DNA of 64,000 nucleotides from Juglans regia (Eukaryota > Streptophyta > Magnoliopsida > Fagales > Juglandaceae), in assembly GCF_001411555.2 (NCBI RefSeq), contig NC_049912.1, forward strand, positions 21,498,341 through 21,562,340, in the 5' to 3' direction. The notes below the pieces were generated by a model. The model saw only the letters and a list, made by a program, of their open reading frames with translations, did no database searches and was not told the DNA's origin. Both the position numbers and the translations under genes were made by a program. Shown in pieces: positions 1 through 9,955 of the stretch; the first letter of the stretch is position 1, and each line of letters begins with the position of its first letter.

Positions 1-767
1 TCCTCTTCACAACTTCATTTGAAAAGTTTTTGTGATTCAGATTGGGCAGCATGCCTAGATATATACATGGCGATGATCACTTACTGGTTATTGTGTTTTT
101 ATAGGAGGTTAACTTATTTCTTGGAAAACCAAGAAACAAACCACAATCTCTCAAAGTTCAAAGCAGAATCTGAATACCGAGCTATGACAGTTACTTGTTG
201 TAAAATCAGTTGGTTGTTGTCATTGTTTCATGAGCTGGAATTATCACATTCATGACATGTTTTACTATATTTTGACAATCAGGCGGCTCTACACAGATGC
301 AAATCTTGTATTTCATGAAAAAACAAAACACATTGAGTTAAATTGTCATTTAGTGAGACAGAAAGTACAAGCTGGACTTGTCAATACCTTTTATGTTTCT
401 CCAACGCATCAGCTTAGTGACCTTTTCACAAAACCACTTGGTTGTGATGTTTTCCATATATTACTTGGCAAGATTGGCATTCTTAATATACATGCTCCAC
501 CTTGAGGGAGAGTGTTAGAGTTTATTTATTATGATGTGTAATTAGATACACGTGTACATAGCTTACTTAGTTAACCGACTTAGATAGCTCAATTTGTTAC
601 TTAATTAATTGGAAGCTTCTAGTGCATACAAGTGTATAAATAGATTTTACTGTACAAAAAATACACTGTCAATATTACTCTCATTTTTCATAGTCTCTCG
701 AAGGTTCTTTCCAATTCTTGAGATCTTAGTTTCTTATCTTCATTTTGCTAGCTAGCAGTCTGCATCA
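1..767 (+). mobile_element. Ty1/copia retrotransposon 3' end (RNase H and putative 3' LTR), degenerate
   Basis: Positions 19-505 translate, with frame breaks, into pieces of a copia RNase H: DSDWAACLD near 35-60, AESEYRAM near 168-187, then KHIELNCHLVRQKVQ and FTKPLG near 330-445. The family uses this domain to remove RNA during reverse transcription. The usual order (DWAGCPDTRRS, then SRSSAEAEYRAM, then HTKHIEIDCHFVRE) is kept, but the middle is scrambled and the frame changes between 230 and 330, so it cannot be functional. A purine-rich tract (GAGGGAGAG) at about 504-512 fits a polypurine tract just before an LTR. The rest of the element lies upstream of the window. Confidence 0.85.
513..767 (+). 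repeat. Putative 3' LTR of the copia remnant
   Basis: This stretch begins TGTTAGAG right after the purine tract and contains a TATA-like TATAAATAG at about 635-643. The next natural TG...CA end is TCTGCATCA at 767, giving about 255 bp. The 5' LTR is outside the window, so the right edge is a guess. Confidence 0.55.
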
Positions 768-1880
768 GATTCTTCATGTTTGGGTGGTTTACACGTGAAG
801 CGTCCGTCTTGATACTTAATTAATGAAGTATTATCATCCTATAATTAAAACTTTGGTGAAAATTTATATATAGGGTATAAAGTCATTTTTAATTTCGAAA
901 AATACAAGGGATTATATATATTAATCTTTTTCGTTAAAAAGGAATATACATATATATAGATAAACTTGTATTTGACATGATTTTTTGTCCACCACTAGTC
1001 TCATGCAGATCCTTTTCTATATTCTAGTACGTACTTGCCAACTGGCCTGCTTATTGATCGATCAAGATATGCTTGCTTAGTCACAGATTGGAAATTATCT
1101 TCCCTTGCCAGTTGCTACGCATGTACAAACCGGCCTTCCTGAACAAGTCAACAAACATATTACTTTTATTCCCTGCTGCAGTCTGCAGAGATATATAATA
1201 TGGAGTTATGAGCTGGGAACAGTCCCGGTCAAAACAAGCTCTTCCTGCTTGGATTCAGATTTCATTTCAGCTAGATATATGATCAGTTAATTATTAATTT
1301 GCCCCAAGCTGATCTGTCTGAGCTGGCCGGTGGGGTACGTACTTTTGATCTTTCATTATCTTCGATCGATCTCTACTACTCTGTATTTTTTTAATGTTGT
1401 TTAATATTGTTCTTCCAGTCCCAGACACGTACGTAAGAAAGTTTGAAACCATGAGAGATCGCGTGATTACCCTCATGGTACTACACGACCATGTACGTGG
1501 CAGCAGGATGATCACCATCCACATGATCATCAATATCATGAACTTTTACTTTTTCATCGATCCTATGATATTTACAACGATCCTGCAATTATTTTATTTG
1601 ATTTTCAAAGATATATATATTACATTGAAGGAATATTGACGTGGAACTGCACTTGATTTGATCAGTTGGATTTGGTTTGATAATAATAATAGATCAAGGG
1701 ACAGTAACATGTATGGGGCTGGCCAAGCTAGCTACGAAATTAGAAAGAAACCCTAAGTAATCTCTTTTCTCCTCTAAAAAAATGGATGCAAAGTTTTCTA
1801 CGTCGACCTTTGTGCATGCAGCGCGCTAGCTTGTATATATATATATATATATATATATTGGATGTTGGGTTCTATTATTC

Positions 1881-1915
<35 letters not shown>

Positions 1916-2340
1916 CTTTGATGCCATATTAATATTCGTTAAAGGGAGAGAACCGGCCTAAACCTTTCCATCAACTTTTAATATGATCTCTTTAATTAGG
2001 TCATATCATGATCATGAGTTGTATTAGCTAGCTAGGGTTATTATCTATCAATATATTATAGAATTCTGATCTCTTTTCTTAATTTGTAATTATGCATGTT
2101 GGGAGATAATGTTGGCCGGCGGAAAGTACTTCTTTTGTTCCTTATTTTATGAATGGCATCATGTACTCATGATGTATGCAAAAGATTTGCATGTAAAGAA
2201 GGATTAGATCGATTAGACCCATTAATCGATCGTACGTACGTGTCGATAGGATATTGATCCCTTCGATCAGCTCGAAATTAGTCACTATATATGATTAATC
2301 TTTTAGACTAGGCATGCTGCATGCATTAAGGCCCATGTAA
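768..2340. other. Intergenic, AT-rich, no gene seen
   Basis: No reading frame here has a recognisable protein family. The stretch holds many short palindromic tetramer runs (GATCGATC, GTACGTAC, TAGCTAGC types) and two TA microsatellites. Any promoter activity cannot be judged from sequence alone. Confidence 0.6.
1834..1915. repeat. Two TA dinucleotide microsatellites
   Basis: TA repeats run from about 1834 to 1858 and from about 1881 to 1915, separated by about 22 bases of unique sequence. Confidence 0.9.
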
Positions 2341-3340
2341 GAGCACTAGCCATTGCCAAATTCAAATTTAAATTTTAAAGTCTATTGAAATAAAATTCTT
2401 GTATTGAAATAGGTAAAGTTATATTTTTCTAATTTATGCTACAATAAATCTCATTCTCTCGTCATTGATGGCGAGCTCTTGTAGAGTGATCAAATAAATA
2501 TTTTATGAGTATCCGTCTAACTGCCCCTCTTTTTTTCCCTCGTGTTTTCCATTTCCCTCATCTCTCTCTTTCTCTCGCCATTTCTTTTTTTGAAACCCTC
2601 TCCCCTTTCTTTCCCTCGCTTCGTCGCTCGTCTCTCTCTCTTTTATTTGTCCACCATTTTTCTTTTTTGAAATCCTTCTCCCTCTTCTCTCCGTCGCTCC
2701 GTCGCTCGTCTCTCCCTCTTCTCTCTGTCCACCATTTTTATTTTCTGAAACTCCTCTCCCTCTTCGAACTTTCTCAATCGATTTTATCTCCGTTCCTGAG
2801 TCGATCTTCCACGATTGTGCAATTTCCTCTCTCTCTATTGGCTTTGCTCAACAACGCAGAACTCTCTCTCGATTTGGGTAAGCTTTATTTAGGTAAGTTT
2901 TGTATTGAGTATGAATTTGTGAATTTCTGAAATGGGTATGAATTTGTTTGGGTAAGCTAGTTATTATCATTGCTGATTTTTCTACAGTTGGTGTTGTTGA
3001 TTTTTCTGAAGTTTGTGTTGCTGATTTTTCTTCTATTGTTTATCATCACGTCTAGCCAAACCTCCTCTCAGAGTCTTAGAGTTGAGCCCCAATATTTTTT
3101 TTTATTTTGTATTTTCAGTAACTACAATCCATTGTTTCTGATTTGTTGTTTTTGGGTTTGTTTACTTTTCGTGTATAGTCATTTTCTTGTGTCTCGCTCT
3201 GTTTGCTAGTCATTTTGGTGGTAGAAAAGCTCATTCGGTCATTTGATCTCGTTTACTTTGTACAGCTTTGATTTTCATAGGATAAATCCAAACTGACGAG
3301 GTTTTTGACTGCATGTGCTCCATTGCCTATTTGAAGGCAA

Positions 3341-3922
3341 ATGGTTTCTGGTGGATAAGGATTATGCATTTTGAGTTGTTGTTTTGGGTTAGTTTCAACA
3401 TACATTCTCAAATTTATTAAGTGTTAGAAATAGGACCATATACCCAAATTGAGTTGAAGATAAAAAGCTCTTTCCATAAGCTTTTTATCTTGCTGGGGTT
3501 TTTTTTTTTTATTATTTTTTTTATGCTGATTTTTTTCGATTCTTTTTTTCTGTTGAAGATTTTTCCAAGTAATGCTGCGCTCCATGATTTGATCTTTGAT
3601 TCTGAATATATGAACCATATACCAGGCTTGTAATGGTTTTTGGTGGATAAGGATTATGCATTTTGAGTTGTTGTTTTGGGTTAGTTTCAACATACATTCT
3701 CAAACTTATTAAGTGTTAGAAATAGGACCATATACCCAAATTGAGTTGAAGATAAAAAGCTCTTTCCATAAGCTTTTTATCTTGCTGGGTTATTTTTTGG
3801 TTCTTTTTTCTGTTGATGCTGATTTTTTTCGGTTCTTTTTTCTGTTGGAGATTTTTCCAAGTAATGCTGCTCTCCGTGATTTGATCTTTGATTCTGAATA
3901 TATGGACCATATACCAGGCTTG
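3341..3922 (+). repeat. 292-bp direct tandem duplication
   Basis: Unit 1 (3341-3632) and unit 2 (3633-3922) both start ATGGTTT(C/T)TGGTGGATAAGG and end at ATACCAGGCTTG. They share long identical blocks, including GTGTTAGAAATAGGACC at 3421 and 3713, a period of exactly 292. Unit 2 differs by small insertions, deletions and substitutions in the T-rich middle. It lies in the leader/intron region of the Harbinger-like element. Confidence 0.92.
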
Positions 3923-4755
3923 TTGATGCTGAAAGGCATACCCTTCTGTACACTTAAAAACAGATTTAAAAAATGTCCATTATCTGTCTTCTCATGAATA
4001 CATCAGTACAGCTGCATGATTATAATCTTAAGGCTGTTTTGTTCAGAATCTGCGTCTTCCCTCTAACTTCAAACTATATTCTTCTATTCTTTGAACATGA
4101 GCTATTGTTTTTAATTTTCTTGCTAGTCTTCTTACTGCAACCTCATGTGGTGGTCCAAAAGCTCTTTCCATAGTTTTTTTATCTTGCTGAGTTTTTTTCT
4201 TTTTTTTTTTTTTCTGTTTACTTTGCTTTTCGTGTTTTTCTATCACTTTGCTGTTATTGTTTGCTCTCTCCTTTCATGTAAGCATGCTTTAGGGTGTATT
4301 TATGTGTGTATGTAGTAGTATATGTATGTGGGTAATGGCTTGGACGCTACATATAACGTTTGTGGCTATCCCGATCGATGGTTTCTTTCAATGCCATTTG
4401 ATCCCGGAAACACCACATATATTATTTGTTAAGACACTTTTCTGACTCCACAACCAAAAACAGAGTTTACTTTGCTGTTTTTTGCAAAATAGATGAGGAA
4501 TAAAATGTGTTTGTTGTTCTTCTTTACAAAACAGAACAAGAAGCTTATTTTTGTTGATGTTTTGCAAAGTTGTTATTTTTCTTTGCAAAACAGAACAAGA
4601 AGTTGATTTCTTTGCTATTTTTCTGCATATTTTTTTACATATTTCTTTGCATACCAGCTTATCCAAACAAATTGATGATATAATATTTGTTGTTTTGTGG
4701 GACTTGAAAATTTCTAAACTTTTCTGGCTCTTTAAAAATGTAATATTTTTCAAGG

Positions 4756-5820
4756 ATGGGCACACAAATTGATGAAGATCCCTTCTTCACCACTCTATTA
4801 CAAAGTGGAGGAGAGGCTTGTAATAGCACCTCAACGCAATATTCTAATGTTGTGCTCCAAGCAACATTCAATGATGGTGAAAAGGGGCCTCCTCCAAAAA
4901 AAGTTCAAAAGAGTGCATCTTTCACTGTAGAGGAGGATAACTTCCTCGTCTCAGCTTGGCTCAACATTAGTATCGATGCAATCAAGGGTACTGATCAAAA
5001 GTCCACTCAAATGTGGGAAAGAATTTCAGAATTTTATCATAAATATAAAAAACAGAACAATGTGAACCGTTCTGTAGTTTCTTTGATGAATCGGTGGTCC
5101 TCGATTCAGAAATGCACAAATAAGTTTTGTACATTTTTAGCACAAGTAGAATCATTGCATCCGAGTGGTGCAACGGAGCAAGACAAGGTATGTAACATTT
5201 TCCTTTAATTTTCACAAACATGTAGGACTGATTTATGAACTAACAATATTCCTATGTATTTGTAGATTCAGAAGGCAAAAATTTTGTATAAAGAGATGGA
5301 GAAGAGTAACTTCACAATGGAGCACTGTTGGTGTCTTCTGAGACACCAACCAAAATGGTAACAACACATCTTCACCTTTGGGACGAGGAGAAGGCCACAA
5401 GGTGAAGCTACTATTGACACGATGGAGGAGAACATGGAGGTTTTTGCAGACAGACCTCTAGGCAAAAAAGCTGAGAAAGAAAGTGAGAGGAAGCAGAAGT
5501 CAATGAAAGGCAAAGAGTCTGAGATTAGCATTTCGTTAGCTAAAATAACTGAGGATAGAGCCACAACCATGGAAGAGCGGAGAAATGTTGCGTTGAAGGC
5601 AGACCAAAAAAGCAAGAAAATATTTGAAGTAAAGAAGAAGAAGTTTGAACTAGAGAAGAAGAAATTTGAAGGCAAGATGATGATGTTAGATCTACGTGGC
5701 ATGAATGTCATGCAAGTTGAATATTTCCGTAATATTCAACTAACAATTTTTGAAGATTCGAAGTCCCATTCCGGAGGTAGATCTAACTCTCCTTCAACAC
5801 CTTATTATGTAGATATCTAA
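4756..5820 (+). pseudogene. Myb/SANT plus NAM-associated C-terminal domain protein ('glutathione S-transferase T3-like' type), one in-frame stop
   Basis: Exon 1 is 4756-5187 (donor GACAAG|GTATGT) and exon 2 is 5266-5820 (acceptor TTTGTAG|ATTC), joined in phase 0. Residues about 55-140 form a SANT/Myb-like DNA-binding region (ASFTVEEDNFLVSAW, WERISEFYHKYKKQ, SLMNRWSSIQK). After the junction comes the family signature EHCWCLLRHQPKW. The tail is a lysine/glutamate-rich NAM-associated coiled coil (MEENMEVFADRPLGKKAEKE, then an EVKKKKFELEKKKF-like heptad stretch). A TAA stop directly follows HQPKW at about 5359-5361, but the same frame stays open for about 150 more codons with good family sequence, so a single CAA-to-TAA change explains it. 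In the family this protein is thought to aid PIF/Harbinger transposition. Without readthrough the product lacks its C-terminal domain. Confidence 0.8.
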
Positions 5821-7097
5821 CTTCTAATATTTATAGAACTAATTTTTTTTGAGAATTTAGTGGCTGCCCATCCACATGTGGGCTAGATAAATATGTGGCT
5901 GGGTAGCAACTAAATTCGTGGACTGAGGATATTATCTTTGTTGATAATTTGTGGACTGTTTTGGTAACTTTTCTGACTCTTTTGGTATATAATTTGTGGA
6001 CTGTTGGTAATTTCTGACTTGAATGAGACTGTGTTGTTGGACTTCAATGGGACTGTGTTGGTGTTTATTTGTGGGATTTTTTTGTATGGGCCTATTTTGT
6101 ATTTGCACTTAGTTTGAGACTGTGTTGCTAGACTATTTATGGGACTGTGTTGCTGAATTTGGTTGGGACTCTTTTGTATTTGCATTAAGTTAATTTTCTG
6201 GTTTGTGTATGGCTTGTGTATGGTTATGTTTTAGTATAGAAGGACACACATACTCCACTGATGTAGAATTATGGAGATGCATAATATGGTCATGTTTTGG
6301 ACTGAGTTTGGACTCTGCCATGACAACCTTGTTGGTTGTTTTTTTTTACTTCACATTTCTCTCATTAGTTTAATAATTTCAGGTTCTTCTATATATGATA
6401 ATTGGAACTTCTATATTTTTTGCAGATGAAAAATAATACGTTGAGGAAAAAAATTAGTTAGGAAATAATAATTCAAGTATCAAATTAAATTATTAATTAA
6501 CATATAGTTAGTGTAATTGTAAAATATGAAAAAATAAATAAAAAAATTATTTAAAAAATAATATTATATTATTATTTTGACTAATCTAATGACTACTTAT
6601 CTGTTGTACGTCTTCCCGCACACAAATTTATTTACGACGATCATTGTCTTAACTTCGAAACCCTCATAAGAGAGTATCAGTCTCTGTATAAAACAGAGAT
6701 AAAACCAACCCCCACCTCCAGAGGAGGCAAGGGTATCCAAATCGGTTTCATGCATGTGTGGTTATCTTAATTATTATTTTTTTACACTGTGATGATTGTC
6801 ATTAATTAAGACATTTATCCTGTGTTAATTAATTGTTTTCTATTTATAAGTTGGTGACATGTTTTGTAGTAAGCTAGCTAGGGATCTTTATGTATGCAGT
6901 ATGTTGGTGATGAAGAAGTTTGAAGACGTTGGGAATTAGATGGACATGATCAATATTTCAAAACATGATCAATGTTAATTAATTGTTGAATCTGACTACT
7001 ATTGAAGTTGAACTTCACCGATAATGTTTGAAACTGATAAGAAAAAAAATATATCATTACTATTAAAGAAATGGTAGAACTGATTAAAAAATAAGAA
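5821..7097. other. No gene: GT-rich tail of the element, then AT-rich spacer
   Basis: Positions 5930-6180 contain short near-repeats such as TTTGTGGACTGTT and GGGACTGTGTTG, probably 3' non-coding sequence of the Harbinger-like element. From 6600 to 7097 the sequence is AT-rich and no family was recognised. Confidence 0.55.
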
Positions 7098-7240
7098 ATG
7101 ATATTTATAAGTATCGTGTAATCGTTTTGAAAAAAATGAATAAATATGAGACTCACATAAAAAGAAATTAATTTTTTAATAATAAATTTTACTCTTTTTT
7201 TAAAGTGACTACACGACGTTTACGTATTTTATAATTGTAT
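7098..7240. repeat. MITE family C copy (degenerate)
   Basis: The terminal stretch AAGTATCGTGTAATCG and, inverted at the other end, CGACGTTTACGTA frame an AT-rich core with TTAATTTTTTAATAATAAATT. The same layout recurs at 32092-32262 and 34548-34697. Confidence 0.55.
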
Positions 7241-7741
7241 GTACTTAAAAAATAAGGTTAAAAAATATAAAAAAGTGCCTTATTGTGTTACAGCTGGAGG
7301 ACTAGTATGGTGGGGATTCAAATAATATAAAATATTGTTGCCAAGATGTATGAAAGCGAAATGATAATCTCGTACATTCTAATTCAAAAAAAAAAAGAAG
7401 ATAAATTTATGATTTCCATGAAAAAACTTACTAGTATTATCAACTTAATTTTTTTCAAATAAAATGCTCGAAACTTTGTCTCGTTGTTGATAAATCGTCT
7501 TCTCCACTAGCACTTTGTCTCTTTGTGCATAACTTTGTTTTCAGCCACGTTCTTCTTGCTGTTTTTGTCCTGATCCCTATTTCAACATCAATGACTGTCA
7601 TGAACTAAGAGTACAGGTCATGGCGAAGTTTGATACCTCCATTGGGATCTTTTTTTGGCAAATATTGTCAAAACTCATCCAATGATATCATCAAGAAAAA
7701 TACTCTTAACCACAAATAAATTATACAACAGTAATCTTACA

Positions 7742-7862
7742 AATTCATATAGTTTAATTTAATTCGTCAGTTTGTAAAATTATTTTTATTGTAAAATAAA
7801 TCTAATAAATTATATAAAATGTCCATATTAATTTATAAAATAATTTTATATAATTTCTTTAT
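7742..7862. repeat. MITE family B copy (degenerate)
   Basis: It resembles the better copies at 8751-8891 and 21660-21797: GTCAGTTTGTAAAATTATTTTTATTGTAAAATAAATCTAA in pieces, ending in an AT-rich arm with TTATATAATTTCTTTATA. The left end is eroded. Confidence 0.5.
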
Positions 7863-8169
7863 ATATGTAGCAGTATTGTATTAGCAATATCATGCATGTT
7901 TCTACTTTTTTTATTTTTTATTTTTTCTTGGCCTAGAAAATGTAGTAAATGGAATCAAATAATTTTGCCAAAATTTGACAGCTAGGAGATGATCAGATCA
8001 TCTTGCCTATGATATGATGGGGGAATCTTCATGTGGGTGGTCCATATAATAAATTTAAGAAGAAAAAGGTAAAGACATTAGAAAGAATTTGTCCTTAGCT
8101 ACCCAAAATATCAATCAATAAATAAAATAAATAAAGGAAAGAATGAAATAAGGAGAGGGCAGTCTTGAG

Positions 8170-8532
8170 ATGGGGTGCATGTTCAAACTCCTTTTCCCTA
8201 CAAACAAGTGTGTACTTGGGAACATCATTACCATCTCTTCAATTTTTCCAATAATTAGAATGCATTCTCTCTCATACATACAGAGATCACATTCACTGCA
8301 CGCATCTCCAAACTTTAGCATGTGGAATGGCCATCGAAAAGCATTGGATGTATCTCCCTCCACTTGGCAAGAGAATGGCCACACATTAACCTTTAATTAT
8401 TATGATTTTAATAATCTTGGTGTTATTCAAAGGATGTGTTATCATTTAATGAGTAAGATTGTAATAATCTTGACGTTTTCAAGGATGAAAATCCTCAGAC
8501 TTTTAAGCATTATGCTCCTTTTGAAAGGTTAA
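8170..8532 (+). other. Open reading frame of 120 codons, not supported as a gene
   Basis: The frame is open but its translation (MGCMFKLLFPTNKC...) shows no domain, signal peptide or splice context that I recognise. The flanks are repeats. I list it only to say it was examined. The whole 7863-8750 stretch shows nothing better. Confidence 0.15.
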
Positions 8533-8750
8533 TTTAGTATCTACTGTTTTTAAAACAATCTCAATTTTTTTTATCACTCGATCTATTTTTAATTTTTTAA
8601 TTCATGGTAAACACTGAATTAGTAATAATTTGGTGCTTATCTATCCATTTCATTTAAATGAATTTTGTTATATATAAGTCAATACGTTACCACACTACTT
8701 ATGGTGATATTTATTATAATTTTAAAAAAATTAAAGTGTTATAATTATAA

Positions 8751-8891
8751 AGAGATTCTATAAAAATAAACTCACAAACTGACATGACTTCATATGATAC
8801 GTTAAATCTACTTTATAATAAAAATAACTTTACAATTTAGAATATTATATCAAACCATGTCATTTTGTGGGTTTATTTTTATGTGATCTCT
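8751..8891. repeat. MITE family B, well-preserved copy
   Basis: The left end (AGAGATTCTATAAAAATAAA, then CTCACAAACTGACATG) matches the reverse complement of the right end (AGAGATCACATAAAAATAAA, then CCCACAAAATGACATG) over about 36 bp with few mismatches. The element is about 141 bp. The core TTATAATAAAAATAACTTTA is shared with the copies at 7742 and 21660. Confidence 0.8.
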
Positions 8892-9117
8892 ATGTGGTTA
8901 AAGCATTTCTCTTAAAAAATAAAACACCAATAATTTTTTTAGCATAGCTGATCTGAAAAAACTTCCACATCGGAGTATTGGGTGTGTAAAAAATAAAACT
9001 TTTTTAAATAGATTTTCTTCATTGGAAAATAGAGAAATGCTATAAGAAAGCCTTCTTACATCACACACCTCCACCTAACCAACATGTAATTTCTCATTTT
9101 TTGTCATTCTATTTAAA

Positions 9118-9390
9118 GAAATCATTTTCATCATTCTATTTTTTATTTTAATGTTGGGAAACCTCTCCAAAGCAGTGCCCTTCGGACTCACCCCTGCAGA
9201 ATAAATCATGATTCCGTAGATCACACCTTCGAAAGTTTTCATATACAAAACTAATTAAATCGCTGACTTTTCATCAGGATGTGTGATCCTAAATGATTGT
9301 TTGCACCGATAAAGTGTTGAACTTTAGACCTTGAAGGAAGTGGTACTCCAGGATCAAGGTTTTCACCACTTGGGCCAACCCCTTGAGTTG
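9118..9390 (-). mobile_element. tRNA-derived SINE with intact target duplication
   Basis: Read on the minus strand, the element starts CAACTCAAGGGGTTGGCCCA and continues AGTGGTGAAAACC, which resembles a pol III A box. GTTCAACACTT about 50 bases on resembles a degenerate B box. It ends in an AT-rich tail. An 18-bp perfect direct repeat, TTTGTCATTCTATTTAAA, flanks it at 9100-9117 and 9391-9408. That is the mark of LINE-driven retroposition and fixes both ends exactly. Confidence 0.85.
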
Positions 9391-9811
9391 TTTGTCATTC
9401 TATTTAAACACACACATATCTAAGCATTAAGATAAAAAGACAAAACTAACAAATCACATATTAATTAGGTAGAGGTGGATGGTTTCCCTTAAGAATTTCT
9501 ATTGAAAATAACAACTGAGATTTTGAGATCCTTTAGCCAAAATAATCATGATCCTTGTATCGATAAGTGCAATTTCCCATATAACAGCACCCTTTCACTG
9601 TCAGCAGTTCACAAACTTTCCTAACTAGTCACTATTTGATCGGCAAGATTGCGCCACATTTTTTTGTTGATTTTAACGGTTAAATCTATAGACTCCATAC
9701 CAAGGTGCAATTTGCTTAAAAAAAAAAAAAAAGGTTTGGAAAGCAAATTTGGCGTGTAGATCGAAAAAAAAAAAAGAGAGTTTGGAGTGTGTAAAATGTA
9801 ACTTCCTCAAC

Positions 9812-9817
9812 TTTATT
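9812..9817 (-). promoter_or_regulatory. Candidate poly(A) signal of the P4H gene
   Basis: AATAAA on the minus strand, about 140 bases past the stop codon of the prolyl 4-hydroxylase gene. It is the first canonical hexamer in that 3' UTR that I noticed. Confidence 0.55.
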
Positions 9818-9955
9818 TGAACCAAAAGATAATACAAGACGTGTGCAAAATCATCGTCAAACAAGACATTAGGATCCACAAAGGAAAAAGAAAGAGGAAA
9901 CAAGTTTTTAAGGAACCCTGAAACGGATGCTGGGAGGAAAGCAGAAGTAAAATTC

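Larger units (their letters stand above)
2341..6597 (+). mobile_element. Probable PIF/Harbinger-type DNA transposon, non-autonomous in this form
   Basis: The left end (GAGCACTAGCCATTGCCAAA, 2341-2360) and the reverse complement of the right end (GTCATTAGATTAGTCAAA, about 6577-6594) are loosely similar. The right end is much closer to the terminus of the MITE at 38151 (TAGTATTAGATTCGTCA). Between them lie a pyrimidine-rich leader (2505-2830), a donor-like GGGTAAGC near 2876, an internal 292-bp duplication and a two-exon Myb/SANT gene. That kind of gene is known as the accessory ORF of PIF/Harbinger elements. No transposase was found and no matching 3-bp target duplication is evident, so the outer limits are inferred. 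Confidence 0.5.

Noticed and set aside
2505..2930. 141-codon frame, Ser/Leu/Phe-rich
   Set aside because: It is a CT-rich leader translated by chance, with no domain and a plausible 5' UTR role in the Harbinger-like element.
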